Shown: positions 12,801 through 25,612 of the stretch, piece by piece
Numbering within the stretch: the stretch's first letter is position 1
How the letters are laid out: each line of letters begins with the position of its first letter
Assembly (NCBI GenBank): GCA_015350385.1
Contig: WNKI01000002.1
Location: forward strand, 9,837,546 to 9,901,545
DNA: 64,000 nucleotides
Direction: 5' to 3'
DNA from: Aculops lycopersici
Taxonomy: Eukaryota > Arthropoda > Arachnida > Trombidiformes > Eriophyidae
Made by a program: the position numbers and the translations under genes
Notes under the pieces: model-generated
What the model saw: the letters and a program-made list of their open reading frames with translations, nothing else
Told to the model about the DNA's origin: nothing
Database searches by the model: none

Positions 12801-14126
12801 GAACATGTACGGTGATTAGTGCAGCTTACTAGTCTAGTAGAGATAGTGGCTCGTCTCTGGACCGGAAGTCTGGGACTAAGCGGTAGGCACGAGTACAAAT
12901 CAGCTCCGGGGAATTTAGTTTGACGCAAACATGCAGCAAACGAACGAACTGTCGGTCGGTCGATCGATCGATAGGCAAGCTAGCCAAACTCTAGCTTTCG
13001 GAGATTTGATCCGACTAGCAATCGACAAACGAGAGCCGACAAGCGCACCTAGAGCAACTTGGCAAATGTTAAAGTTGAGAATGAGAGGAAGCCGGTAGAC
13101 TATGAGTGGCTCAAGCCATGCTGATTCCTTTCGTCTTGGTGAAGTTTGTGAACACTGTGTTTGCAAAGTTAAAGTTGCACTCGTTTCCACTTTAAGCAAA
13201 CAAATCCGACTTTTATTTTGTGCCTTGCGGAAAATTATCCTCTCCAGAAGCCATTTCAAATTAACAAAAGACAGCAGCACCAGAAACTGCAATAGCTCTA
13301 GCCAAAACGATCACAGCGGTGGCGGTGGCGCAAATGGGCAAGCAGTTGGAGGAGATCAGCAAACAGCTTTTCATGTCTATCTCCCATCGACTCACTGGAG
13401 GATCTACACAACCAAACTAACGTACAAGCAAATGGTTGCCGTGCGGGAACATTCGCAGACACACAAGTCACTCAAATGCGCCGAGATACCAATGTTGGCC
13501 AAGACTAATACTAGCAAAACCCCATCCATTCAATGGCTGGGCCCTCGAGCTAGTTGTCATTGGACACCGGCGGTTGGGCGATAGGCAAGCTCGGGCGCCA
13601 AAAACTAACTGCAGCGCTCGGACTGAACCTCATGCCCAGAGGCAGCTTCGTTGGTTCCAACGATATCGAGGTTGTTATTGGTTATCGTTGCGCCAGTGGT
13701 AGCGGCGCAGTCCACCCCCAATGTTCTCGATTGAACTGAATGATCGGAAATACCCAAACTAAAAACGAGCCGTTCAACCAAACCAACCCATCCACTGACA
13801 GCCTTCTTTTCTAGATAGATGGATAGTGAACTCTTTCCAGCCTCCACATCTGTCATAGGGAATTCCGGCTAAACTTACTCGGACAACAACAACAACTGAG
13901 CGTCGGATCCCGCGCATCCAGCTTCTCAGAGGCGACGGCATTAATTTTCTGTAATCCCGAAGTTCGATGGTGGTGGTCGTAAAGGCTGCCATTAGGTTAA
14001 GCGGCGTGGTGGTTGTCGTCGGTATCATTCGCTAGCATCGATATAATGTAAATTAGGGTTCCCCTTAAATGGTGGCAGCAATGTTGTCTGTTGCTAGGAG
14101 TCACTAAGCGATCAGATGAGAGCAAT
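9851..14126. other. Gene-poor region, nothing supported
   Basis: No recognisable gene in about 4.3 kb. The longest frame (13102-13584, 160 codons) has no domain-like features. A 9-bp-stem perfect hairpin lies at 10609-10630. Confidence 0.5.
10609..10630. repeat. Short perfect hairpin
   Basis: GTCTGTCAG and CTGACAGAC form a 9-bp inverted repeat around a 4-base centre (CTGA). No run of T follows and no neighbouring gene is visible, so a function is unsupported. Confidence 0.6.
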
Positions 14127-16061
14127 GATCTCGAGTGAAGTCGTCGACATCGTAGAGGATTTTCAAAGTAACCCAAGTAGACGGATGTTGTCAATCATCT
14201 GCTTCCGACGGAGGTGGCGGTGGCGACGCTGGCGCCCACTGGCAAAACTCGATGCCCACTTTCATGGTCTTGGTGCAATAGATAAACACTTGCACAGTTG
14301 AATCGGAAGTGAGCGGCGGTGTGGGCCGCGAGACTTGGAGCCAGTTGCAGATGTCTGATTGTTATTCATTGTTGCAGTCTCCCCGCCACCAACTCCTTCC
14401 GCCCCGCAAAGCTAAATAACTTGCACAAAGGAGGCCTTTGCGAGAAAAACTAAGCAGCGGGCTGAAACTTGGATCTCAAATCAAATCCACGAGACACGAC
14501 CAGTAGACATGACACTTGTCGTCATTCAATTCAGATGGTCGTCTTCTCGCGACTCAAACCGAAACTAAACTCTAACAAAGCGAGCCCCTTGAGTCATCGC
14601 CTCAAATTCAACAGTCAATAGTTCAAACCAGACAGATTGACGTCAACCTGAAAAGCAACTGACAGCTTGTTTACCACAAATGCAAGCAAACTTCAAGTCA
14701 CTCAATTAATTCTTTCTACCAAAGGATTCTCCGAATTCGATTGCCGCGGCAGGAGGTCACCCTAAGGCTGTTGGCCTCAATCAAAGTAATTAGAGCATAA
14801 CGAAACTGGGTTGGCGGAGAACAAACCGGAAATGGGTAGGAACAACTTACCTTCTGTCTAAATTTGGACGAATGCTAGTGCAGAAGTTTGCTCAAAGGCT
14901 TTGAACCTGAAAAATTGAACACTTGAAGCTTGAAAAGAAAGGAAACGATACAAACTCTCTATTGCCTAGTTTCCTAGATCGTAGACTTGAACTAATGACA
15001 GAAGAACCCAACTAGTGATTTGATGAAGCTTGAGTTGTTGTTGTCATGTTGATGTCAGAATTTTTGTTTCAGCGAGCTGATTGGATCGTAAATAACCGCT
15101 GGCAAATAGGAAGCATCCGAATCATAAAATTGTAGCGCGAGTAAATCCTATCGGAACTGAGGTAATGAGAAGTGGCCTAATGCACTCATATACACATATT
15201 GGATTGTGGGATACACTTGACTTTGAATTGACTAGAATAGTTGGTATTTAAATCCACGCGCTTCCAAATATGACTAGCCTCTTGACTTGATGTTGTTAGT
15301 GGCATTAGTAGTGGCTGTGGTGGTGGTAGTTGTTGTTGCTGCTGTTACTTGTGGACTAGATTTCTAGCTGACTGACTCACTGGCTGAGCGGAAGGCAAAC
15401 CATCGACGCAGATATGCATACAGAACACTTACTTACACTTGAACACTCGCTTGGGATACCAAAACCAACTGTGAGCCATGAGTCGAGTCGGAAGTGAATG
15501 GAAGGGGCTCGAGGGAGTCAATTTACACACACCACTGCGCGCGCACAACCGCAAGTCGAAAGTCCGAATGTGTGTGCGTGTTTTGCGCACAAGCACGGAG
15601 GACTCCTCCGGGAGGAGACGCATAGCTCCTTCAGTCGCTAGGCGCCAGGCCAGCCTCTTAACGCCCGTAAGAACGCGGCGGTTGAGCGAGTGGCGCCATC
15701 CATTTTCACCGTGGCGCGACGACGACTAGCGCGTGTGTTGTCATCGTTTGTCACCGACCGACGAAACCACAACACAACACCACAATCGCAACCACCGACT
15801 AGCAACGATTGCCATCTTATTGGGCTCAACATGCCGAGAGTGCATCTCAACTTAACTCATCCTACTAGCGCTCTATTGACCGCCCGCTAGGATAAATATT
15901 GTCCTTCCGCTCAGTAAATACAACTACCTTGCTGCATCTCAGCAAATGGTGAGTTCTGTGGTTCGAGTAGCCTACTAAAGTGGACGAGAAGAGACGAAGG
16001 TTAAATACGAAGGCGGACACAGAGCGAGTTGTTGAGTAAACTTGGGTTGGTATCACAATTG

Positions 16062-16067
16062 TTTATT
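16062..16067 (-). terminator. Coronin copy 1 polyadenylation signal
   Basis: AATAAA on the minus strand, about 235 bases past the coronin stop codon and conserved in copy 2 (27470-27475). Confidence 0.6.
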
Positions 16068-16299
16068 ACACTTTCGCGCGCTCGGCACGGAGAAAGAGAG
16101 AGAAAGATACAGACAAAGAGCGGAAGGGATCTCGGTGCGGTGAGGGCATGGGGAGAAAATTTGTACATATTGGAGGTTGAGAGGGAGGGCAGGAGGTTGT
16201 CAGTGGGATTTGGGCGGAGGAGCAACAACATAATCGTCAACAATCAACTTCCCCCCTTCTTCTTTTTACATATAGACGAAAGGACTGCCGGTCATCAAT

Positions 16300-17925
16300 T
16301 TAGTCGTCGTCATTGTTGCTGCTATCGTTGGCCTTCTCCAGGTCCCTAATTCGAACCTCATGTTTCAACACAATAGCCTTCATCTTATGCAACTCGTCGC
16401 TCAGCTCCCTCACTCGACTGGCCAAATCGTCGTTGGACTTCTGAACTCGCTTTAGGTCTTCGAGTAACTCTACACTTGGCAGCGCCGAGGAGCTTCCCGC
16501 CCGCGAGGCGGCCGTACTTCCGTCGATCGAATTCTTGGGAGAGGAGGAGGCCGAGGCGGACTTGGCGCTCAAGCCGCGCGAGCCGCCTCCGTTTGCCGTC
16601 AATCCCTTGGCTGAGGTGACACGAGCGCCCGAAGATCCCGAGGCGCCACCGGCCGCCTTGCTAGCATTCAGCCCCATAGACTTGCCCTTATTCTTTAAAC
16701 CAGTGGCCAGGCCGCGCCCACCGCCCGGCTGTCCCAACTTTCGCTGGTACCCTTCGCGCAACGAGAAAAGCACAGGTGGTTTTGTCTCTCCCGCAATCCA
16801 TTCCTCGGCCGTCAGGGCGGGAATATCCGCTTGAGTGTCGGGATAGATGTCGTCCTGAAACAAATCTGATTTCCTCGGCACCGTAAAGGTAAGTACCTCA
16901 ACCAAACCCTTTGTATGAAGCTTGTAGAATCTAGCAATCTCGCAACTCAACACGTCACAACCGCGCTTCGGCATCCAGCCCATACCTCGCTGGGGCTCGG
17001 TCGATTGGTAGGTATTGATGTAATGTATGAATGGTGGCTCATCGGTGATCTCAAAATACCTCATATTACTATCTCCCTTCGCACACAAATACAACAGGTT
17101 AACATCTGGATCATAGAAAGGAAATAGAACTCCATTGCTCGTATCTAAAACCTCCAATACAATGCATTCACTTAAACTGGATTCACTCCTTAGAGCATAT
17201 TGGCGTTCGCTCATGCGCGAGAAGCCGGTGGTCAGGATAAGATCGTTCTTGAGGTAGACCACGCGCTGTGGTTTTGCCCCCTCGTGTCCCTCGCCCTCGG
17301 CTTCAATCTCACCTGAGCGCGCGTCGTAGATTCGAATCTTGCGATCCTTACAGGTGGTCACAAGACGCGAGCCGTCCCAGTTGAAGGCACAGTGAAAGGG
17401 AAAATCGGGATGGTCGATGACGGTGATGGCCTCGGCTGTTCCAACGTCCCAAATTATAATCCGGTTGTCCGATCCCGAGCTGAGCAATATGTTTTCCGCC
17501 GACGGGTGCCACAAAACCATGCCAACTCGCCGCTGGTGTCCGACCAACTCTGCTGCCGGCTCAGTAAGAGGTCTAATCAACCCACCATCGGGTATGCACC
17601 AAACACGAACAATCGCGTCGTCCGAGGCACTAGCGATGATGTTGTCATCAAAAGGACACCACTGGATATCTAAAACAGGGCCCTTGTGGCCGCATACCGA
17701 GGGAGCGTTCGGATCAATCTTGCCGGTTTGCTTGTGTGTCAGGACTAGGAAGGCGCCGCCACCTGCGGCCTCAGTTACGATGGCCACAAACTTTGGATTG
17801 ACAGCGCAAAAATTACTATCCCAGGAGTTTTTGGTGATGCGAACATTGTCGAAGCACTGCTCTTTCCTAAGCGCTTGGCCAAAAACGTGGCGAAACTTGG
17901 AGTTCCTGACGATGGTACGCGACAT
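16300..17925 (-). CDS. coro: Coronin, copy 1 (541 aa)
   Basis: WD40 actin regulator of the short (type I-like) coronin family. Such proteins bind F-actin and Arp2/3 and control cortical actin turnover and phagocytosis or endocytosis. The N-terminal signature (SKFRHVFGQ) is at residues 9-17. WD repeats follow: HKGPVLDIQWCP near 80, HQRRVGMVLWHPSAENIL near 130, and HPDFPFHCAFNWDGSRL near 170. The coronin-specific region covers about 330-400. A variable Gly/Ser/Ala-rich linker spans ~400-480, and a C-terminal coiled coil for oligomerisation ~485-530 (VELLEDLKRVQKSN onward). The length fits the family and the frame is a single exon. The encoded protein is identical to copy 2. The 5' flank is duplicated as well, so both copies may be transcribed. 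Confidence 0.97.
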   Translation of the reverse strand: MSRTIVRNSKFRHVFGQALRKEQCFDNVRITKNSWDSNFCAVNPKFVAIVTEAAGGGAFLVLTHKQTGKIDPNAPSVCGHKGPVLDIQWCPFDDNIIASASDDAIVRVWCIPDGGLIRPLTEPAAELVGHQRRVGMVLWHPSAENILLSSGSDNRIIIWDVGTAEAITVIDHPDFPFHCAFNWDGSRLVTTCKDRKIRIYDARSGEIEAEGEGHEGAKPQRVVYLKNDLILTTGFSRMSERQYALRSESSLSECIVLEVLDTSNGVLFPFYDPDVNLLYLCAKGDSNMRYFEITDEPPFIHYINTYQSTEPQRGMGWMPKRGCDVLSCEIARFYKLHTKGLVEVLTFTVPRKSDLFQDDIYPDTQADIPALTAEEWIAGETKPPVLFSLREGYQRKLGQPGGGRGLATGLKNKGKSMGLNASKAAGGASGSSGARVTSAKGLTANGGGSRGLSAKSASASSSPKNSIDGSTAASRAGSSSALPSVELLEDLKRVQKSNDDLASRVRELSDELHKMKAIVLKHEVRIRDLEKANDSSNNDDD

Positions 17926-18887
17926 TTCTTATTATTTTATTCTATTATCTTGAAGTTCTTTTTTGCTCTCTGCACTTGACTCTTGTATCGCAACTTTCGA
18001 GTTATACAATAACTTGTTGCTTCTTTGCGCTCTTGTTGTTAGTCTTGTTGTGTGCGGACGTAATAGCAAAATAGTGGTGGTGGTAGGTGAAGTGTCAATC
18101 ACTTTAGTGGCTGGCCTTGGTTCTACCTCTCTGCTTGATGTTGCTTCCTGATAAGATTCACTAGCTTGCTTTCTTTTTTTCTTCTTCTTAATTGTCATTG
18201 AGCATATTGATCAGGCTAATGCTTCAAGTTGACTCTAAAACTCCCGCTCTTGTTTCTCTGTTCCCTAAGTCGCTACTACTGGCAGTTGATGGCTTTAAAA
18301 TTGTGGCAAATTTCTCCAATGATGACACACTAGCGACCGACCAACTAGCAAACGAAGTGGACGAGGATAATGCTGACAACAATCCGTTCGCCTCCCGTCT
18401 AAAAGTAACACTCTGGTTCGCCTTCTTGTCTGCTTCTCAACGACTAGCTCACCGTTCTGCTTACCTTTCGAGCGATAGTTTCCAACTTTCTCTCTCTCTC
18501 TTTCTCTCTCTCTCTCCCTCACACTGGAAGTCTGAGTTTTGTAAAATAGTGAGAGCGGGACTAGGATACGCGCGTGTGAAGAGATATCGCTAGGGGGAGT
18601 TTTTCAGTTTCACAAAGACTCTGCTCGAGCTCCATCCCTGAGATCGGGAGCAACCAAGTGGACGACGACACGACAACACAATTTGCAGATTACTGTACGG
18701 AAACCACGGCGACGAGGGGACAAGAGACTAGCCGAGCGGTGGGGGCGCCACTGCTATCACAGCCGGGCCACAACACTAAGTAGCTGGATCCTCGGGGATG
18801 AGAGAGATAGAAAGAGAGAGGGAGAAAGTAGCTCGAGTCTTAATGACTCGATGCTGACTGGCCTCCGAGAGGAACAGCAACAACGAC

Positions 18888-18889
<2 letters not shown>

Positions 18890-18931
<42 letters not shown>
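18890..18931. repeat. GA microsatellite
   Basis: About 20 GA units upstream of coronin copy 1, absent at the equivalent place in copy 2. A shorter CT run lies at 18489-18518. Confidence 0.95.
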
Positions 18932-18933
<2 letters not shown>

Positions 18934-19414
18934 GGCAAGAAACGAGGAGCATTTGCGACTTCTCACGCTGAGCAGTGCAAAGTCGCAACAAGCGCTAGGT
19001 GCACTCGCCAGCGGCGGATCCATTGCAATAACTAAATTGTGATGAGATTCATTGTATCCCTCCGCAACCTGTATTTATATTACTTGTCGCAACAACATTG
19101 TTGAGCTTCCTTGGTGTTACGTTAAAAACTCCCTGCAAGAACTCATTTAATCTGTCGTAAATGTAGCTTCTAGTCTATATCCCTCTTGGATTGCTTTGGC
19201 CGGACATTGAAATATTGTTGGTTATAATAATTGGTAATGGCGACGAGAAAGACCCAGTTGACTAGTTAATTTGTTAGAATAGAGAGATAAATAATCTAAG
19301 TTGGAATGGTGAGTGAGTGAGATTGTGCAAAGTTTGTTTCGGGGACCAAGAACAGGTGGGTGATTTTGTGCGGTTTTTGAATGCTCATAATGGTAATAAT
19401 AACAATGATCATGA

Positions 19415-22400
19415 TCAAGTGCTCACAGGCTCCACACTGGCCACCGATGACTTGATGATCATTCCCGAGGTAATCAAGTTTCCGAAACCCTCTTGATGGG
19501 AAAAGGCGTAGCCGGATCTGATGGATCGCCGGCTCTTCCTGGTACTAGAATATCGGCGCCTCAATTGCGGCTCGGCCGGTTTAGTGCGACGCCGGGACAT
19601 TCGTTGAATGTAACGACACCTGTCGGCTAGTGTTGGCTCCACGTCGAGCTTATAAAATCGGTAGGCCACCACGGGAACAAGGAGAATAACTAGCACCAGG
19701 AATAGAGTGAACCAGAACAATGGCGTATTGAGCGCCTTTCGGAAGACGCCCAAGTATTGAACTCTAATTAGGCGGCTGTTGAATATTAAAGTCATGGCGA
19801 AGAAGAAGGCCACCGAACCCCAGATAACAATGTGATTGAATACAGTCCAATAGGAGGTATCAAGTGCAGCCTGCGCCGTAACCACAACAACCAAGTTTGT
19901 GCTAACCACACACCCAAGCAGCTCGTGTCCATCCAAATTTAATCCTTCCGAGTCGACGGATTCCATGAAGGCTCCATAGGTGATGAAGAATGTTGTGAAT
20001 GACGTGATGATTCCTTGCGCAACACTCTTGAGGAATTCGTACTTGTTGAATAGTAAGTCAATGTGTCCTGGTGTATAGAGTAACGGATACTTGGTGGAGA
20101 AACGATCATTGACGTCCTGATCGAAGATTCCAAGGGCCAGAACGGGGAGTGAGGTGTAGAAGACGTTGTAGAAGGAGATGAAGATTGGATCGAATAGGGT
20201 CTTACGTTTTTTGTTTGTTTGGTTGGAATAAAAAATTCAAATTTTGGATAGTTAGTTTGTTTCTGTCTTTGTCTCCTCTTTCAATCGGAACAAAAGGGTT
20301 ATCATGTTTTGCAACTTACCTGCGCCGAGAAGCCGCAAAAGAATGCATACCATAGATTGCAAAGTGTGAAAGAGAAGTTCTTGTAGAAGAAGTAGCGAAG
20401 AAACTTGCACATCCGAAAGTAGGACCAGCGACCGTGGACAAGCAGCAGGCGTTCCAGGTAGGAGAATTGAGCAACCGAAAAGTCGCTGGCTAACACGGCT
20501 TGCATGCCCTCTTGGCCGGAAATGCCCACGCCAATGTGGGCCATTTTAAGCATCGACACATCGTTGGCTCCATCGCCGATGCTCAAGGTTATGACTTTCT
20601 TGTGTCTCTTGACCAGATCAACAACAAGAGCCTTTTGCAAGGGAGTTACTCGGCAACAAATAACTGATTTACACTGCGAGGCGACGGCCAGAAAGAGTTG
20701 CTCTCGATTGGGACACAAAGCGTGCGCTAAACTATGGCCATTAATCACCAGGGCAAAGCCGCCAGCCGGATCACCGCCGCCCAGAAGTTGGCTCGCAGGA
20801 CGACTTGGCGTCGATCTATTTGTCGGCGACGGCGACTTGCCCATGTTTGGCTGAAGCCTAGTTGGTTGCTGTCCGCCGGAAGTGGAGAGATCGTTGGCAC
20901 TCGAGTTGAGCTGGTTGGCCTCCATTTGCTCTATTAAATTCGTGGCGTCTATTATAACCGGAGACTCGGAGTTCATTGATTCTCCGTCCAATTTCGTCAT
21001 CATCATCATGCCACCTGTTGGATCATTGCCGCCTAAATTGATGCTTATTTGGTTGCTGTTGTTGTTGTTGTTGTTCTCATCTAGTTGTTGCTTCTTCCTC
21101 GCTGGCTTGCTTGGTGACTTTCGTTTGGCTTGGGGCTGGTGGTTGGCGTTGGCGACATGTTGCATGTTGCTCATATTGTTGTTGTTACTGTTGATGTTGT
21201 TGTTCAAATTGGACTGACTGGACCAAGACCAATCGTTTCGGCTTCGCGCCCGACTCTCGGCTCGACTTTTTCGCTGCTTCGATCGCGAGGCGGACCTCGA
21301 GTTCGGCCTCTGGTTGAGGTGGTGTTGGTGGTTATGGTGATTCGTTGACGAGGCCACCTGTTGATTCGACGGTCTCACCTGGGCATTGTTTATTCTGCTA
21401 ATTGGTTTACCTGAGGCCAGGTTGCCGCTAATTGAGTTTGCGCCTCCGCCAAACTGTTGATACCTGAGCATTCTCTGGATGGTCTTTTGGCTTCTCTTTA
21501 GCTGCTTATCCACCTCCTCCGGGTAGCAGCCGTCGACGATGAAAATTTCGCACATTTCATCGTTTAGCAGCTCACAACTAAAGCCAATATTGATGGCCGT
21601 CTCCTGTTTGTCGCCAGTTAGAACCCAAACTTTAATGTTTGCAGCTATCAAGTTGGCAATAGTTTGTGGCACATTATCCTGCAGTTTATCCTCGATTGCT
21701 GTGGCGCCCAACAGTTGCAAGTCCTGCTCGATGTCCTCGTAACACTTGTCGACTTTCTCCTCTCTATTTTCAATGGAAGTAACTGCATTGTGATACTCAC
21801 GGCTCCACTTCTCGTAAATCTCCTCGCTCAAATCCTTCTTAGCCAAACACAAGGTTCTAAGGCCAACTCCGGCGAAGTGTTCCAAGTGGTCGCTAGTTAA
21901 ATCGCGTATCCTATTGCTCGTTGGCCCTCTACCTAGATGTTCCATTATCACAGAATCGGCGCCCTTGCAATATAAAATAATTTTTCCATTTGGCGCGCGA
22001 ACAATCACAGACATTCGCTTGCGAACATTATTAAAATCTAAAATGGCCAGCAACTCATAGGTTTGCTCCTCGCCTAAAACCTCAATTTCAACCGTATTCG
22101 AGGTTCGAGTTTTAAAAACAAAGCCAAAGTTCCTGGCTGCGGCCGAGAGAGCCGCCTCGTCGGGCGATTGAGCTTGATACTCTAGCTTGCCATTCTTTTC
22201 CTCGGACATAACCGTATGACAGAGAGCTAATAGAGTAAAGAACTCATGGACTTCCTTGTTGTGTTTCTGCACTTGATCCAATAGATTAACATCATAAAAT
22301 TTAAACTCCTCCTCGGCAAACTTTGGATTGTGTTGGGCAAAATTGATTGCCTCGAATAGATGCTCGTTTTCGTTTGTAATATCAATCATCTCGCCCGTTG

Positions 22401-23649
22401 CATAATCCTTTACCTCGCCATAAAGGCGCCCATTAATTGAGCACTTGTTGAAGGTCATCAGATTTTGAGTTAGAGTTCCGGTTTTATCCGAGAAAACATA
22501 CTCCACTTGGCCGAGCTCCTCGTTCAATGTTGTCGTTCTAGCCTTTGCATAAGCGTCCTTTGGTGCGTAGTACATTTTTAAATCAAAATCAATCAACAAC
22601 GACTGACAATATCTAATTACCTCAACACTGACATACAAACTAATAGGAACCACAGTGTTGAGTACAATGAGATAGCTAAAAAAGGTAAGTATTGCAGTGA
22701 TTGTGGCTCCGGTGAATGAATCCTGGGGAATGAATGGCTCGCGAGGTAGAAATTTTATAAAGTATCGGCCGGATAACATTTCCCAAATGCCGCAAGCAAG
22801 TGAGCTAAAGAGGCACATGGTTAGTAGGGCCAAAACAATTCCCATTATAAGTATATTCAATAGCCTATCCGATTTTGTGCGCTTGAATATAGTTTTGCCA
22901 GAGTTTTGCATTAGCTTTGTATCGCGACCAGCAAAGACCACCAAGCCAAAGCACCATTTTGTGTTTCTTAGAATACAACCTCTAAGTAGTAATTTGTCAT
23001 TATCAATTGGATACTTTTGTCCCTCCCAAAAGAGAGTGCCCTCAAATTTGGTTAGATTATTATTTGGGGGCTCGCATATAATCTCGCCGTCAAACGAAGC
23101 GAGCGCCTTGATATCATCACCCAAAGCCGCGGTTTCCATTAGAGATTGGCGACACTTCAAATTGGTTTCGCCATCCAACTCTGCGGTTTCAACAAAACAA
23201 AAGCCGTTCGGCTCACTGGTGCTCAAAATCATCAAATCGGCCGCAACAAATTGATCATTTTCAATCCTAATTATATCGCCCACCTTAACCTTGTGCCAGG
23301 GTTCGCGAACCAATTGGCCGTTTTTAAGTAACTCGCCAAGTCTATTGTTGACCTGATTATCGCTTTGGTGCCTACATATATCATCGTGCGCATCCTTGAT
23401 ACCCGTAATGGCCAGCACAACTATCAAGGGGACGGCAGTTGTGATGGGCGTTAGTGAGGAAATTTGAGGTATAAGTTGGAGGATAAGTAGACAAAGGAAA
23501 TAAGTGTTTGCTAGGCGACGGAACTGTTCGAACAAATTCAATGGCAAAAAGGTGAGCAGCGTATACTTGGACGTCTTGATGTAATTGTCCGCATACTCGT
23601 ACTGACTATTGGCCAGGTAATCGTTGGCCTTAATGCGCCTCCTGATCAT
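19415..23649 (-). CDS. P4-ATPase phospholipid flippase, ATP8B type (two exons, 1371 aa)
   Basis: Catalytic subunit of an aminophospholipid flippase that moves lipid to the cytosolic leaflet, normally with a CDC50 partner. Exon 1 runs 23649-20320 (1110 codons) and exon 2 20200-19415, with a 119-base phase-0 intron (GTAAGT donor). It begins RRRIKANDYLANSQYEYA, with TM1-2 near 45-85. Motifs by residue: DGET 159-162 (actuator), PISLYVSVE near 335-343 (TM4), DKTGTLT 388-394 (phosphorylated Asp 388), TGDKQETAIN near 678-687, and GDGANDVSML near 1025-1034. TM5-TM10 span the exon junction (NHIVIWGSV, FWFTLFLVLV) and a basic C-tail follows. Wording near the N terminus and LELIPQISSL-like TM1-2 favour ATP8B over ATP8A. 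About 230 residues rich in Asn, Ser and Gln (~732-962) interrupt the P domain before the GDGAND motif. The ATG at 23649 is chosen because the frame upstream has no ATG; a further 5' exon may exist. Confidence 0.93.
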
Positions 23650-25612
23650 TATGGCGACCAATTTCACCTCTTGATTCCTTCTCTTTTCTGTATTGAATAT
23701 GAGATGATTTGATGAGCTTTGACTTGTTGTGTTTGCATATGTCTCTTTGTGTATATATGTATATATAAACAAATCTATTGCAACTTCCCTCCAACTTGCT
23801 GCTTAAAATCTTGAGATTCTTGGTGCTCGTTGGGTAGGCTATTGATGAGGATTATCTATGTGCTAAAAAAGTTACATTGTTGTGAAATGGTTACTGTTGC
23901 GTGTGTTCAAGTTGCGAATGTGAGATAGAGAAAGAGCAATCAAATTAGTGAATGCTAATCAAAAGACAACAGCAACAATATCAAAAATATGGGAATGGTT
24001 CTCAAAATATCAACATGTGGTCTTGGAATTGGTGTGAAAGGAAAGCAAAACCACTGGAGCAGCACCAACAATAGACGCAACTCATGGCTAAACACTTGCA
24101 CTTAGCTTCTCTCGACAACCAAGAACTCTCGTTGGCTCGCCGAACGCTTAATCGCACAATCTAATCTCAAGACAGTAGCTAGGTGACGCTTGCTTCAATA
24201 ACTGCGCAGTGTGTTTATGCAATAGACACAAAACTCTCTCTCTCTGCGATTTCTTTATGGTGTAACTGCACTCTCGCTCTCTCAAGGTCCGTGTTAGTAA
24301 GCTAGAGGCAGTCGCTTGCTTGCCTCCGCAGAATGCATGCAAAATCTCACAACGATACGAGACTTTTGACGGTGTTTCGGTTTCGTGGCTGAGTGGGAAT
24401 AAAGCACATAGAAACACACTTTTGGCCTCTTGAATGGGGTCGTCGTTGTCTATGTTGTTGTAGTAGGGATTGGCACTAGTGGTGGTCAGCTAGTGGGCTC
24501 AGCTCAGAATTGCCGTGTTTGTTGCTGGAGCGGACGACGCAAGTGGCTGCTGCCAAGCGCCGCCAACACCTGCAGACTTTTTGCCCCTTTCACTTTTTGT
24601 CTCCTCCTCGTTGCTCATCCTCCTCCTCCTCCATCCGCACCTTTGTTTCCACCACCAAAAGCTGATACCTCCAAAAGGGATCCGCTGGAATCACACAACC
24701 AACGGCAAGCGAGCTATTTCCCCTCAAAAAGCTGCAGCGACGACCCAAATTCACGACGAATGATAGAGAGAGAAAGAGAGAGAGAGAGAGCGCTCATTTT
24801 CATACTCAACGCTCGCTCATTAAGCGCTGCGTGGTTCTCCCTCTTACCTGTGTGATGCTCGCGCAGCCAACACGCGCAACTCATCACCTAACTTTTGCGT
24901 TATCTCCCGTCCGATGCATTGATTTTGGACTCGCGGTCGTAGTCGCTGTAGTGTGGCTCAGCTGCCATTTTGGTGGTAGTTGTCGATGTTGGCACGCAAA
25001 TTCGCTCGCCCACTCGCTGGTTGTTGTGGTTGCTGTTTCTATTTCGTCAGACTCACAACCACCACCACCTCTGTAGTTGCTGTCGCCGACTGCGAGCCTC
25101 CAACTCTCACCAGCTCACCTGGCCGAGCGGCTGGCTCACTGAATGAATGACTGACCAACGGCTTGCGTAGCATAATCTCATTAATGATTGGCTCTCGCTC
25201 GCTCGCTATCCCGAGGCCCCAAAACTGGCCAAGCGACCAATTGGAACGAGCAAATAACGACCAACGAGGTCCCCTCGGCCAGTTGCCTGTCTGTGGGTGT
25301 GACTCACTCTCCATCTCTCGTGCGGCGCCAACTACTAGCCCAGTCGGCTAGATGGTTAGCCAGCTAGCTTCACAATCGCCAGTCAGCCCGCAAAGTTGGG
25401 CGCTTCCCTTCTGCGTGGGCGGCACTTTGAGGCGGGTCTAAACCAAAGCCACCCCACCGACGACTGCTCGCAAGAGTGGGCCAGCTGACTGGCTATCTAA
25501 CTTACACGGCAAGTATGCTAGATTAGACTGGAGATGGGAGCCATGAAGGACTGTCTTTTTGAACGAGCCCCACTTTGATTCGGAGAAATTCAAGCTACAC
25601 TGGCTCGACAAC
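23650..25612. other. Spacer between flippase and coronin copy 2
   Basis: No gene is supported. It should contain the flippase promoter and 5' UTR on the minus strand. A GA run lies at about 24763-24790. Plus-strand frames at 24430-24855 are low-complexity and carry no domain. Confidence 0.5.

Larger units (their letters stand above)
14127..19030. repeat. Coronin segmental duplication, copy 1
   Basis: This segment matches 25613-30602 in direct orientation. It includes the coronin gene, its 3' flank out to 14127 and its 5' flank to 19030 (common end CGGCGGATCCATTGCAA). Flanks differ by about 4-5 percent by eye in 14127-14700 and carry indels, while the coding region differs at about seven synonymous sites in 1626. 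Near the 5' end copy 1 has a GA array where copy 2 has about 240 bases of unrelated sequence. Confidence 0.93.

Noticed and set aside
13102..13584. 160-codon plus-strand frame.
   Set aside because: No domain, signal or compositional support, and overlapping frames of similar length exist on both strands.
17417..17953. 178-codon plus-strand frame, repeated at 28822-29358.
   Set aside because: Antisense shadow of the coronin coding sequence; it recurs only because coronin is duplicated.
23650..23772. 41-codon N-terminal extension of the flippase frame.
   Set aside because: It contains no ATG; the extension begins with TTG. The first ATG (23649) matches the family N terminus.
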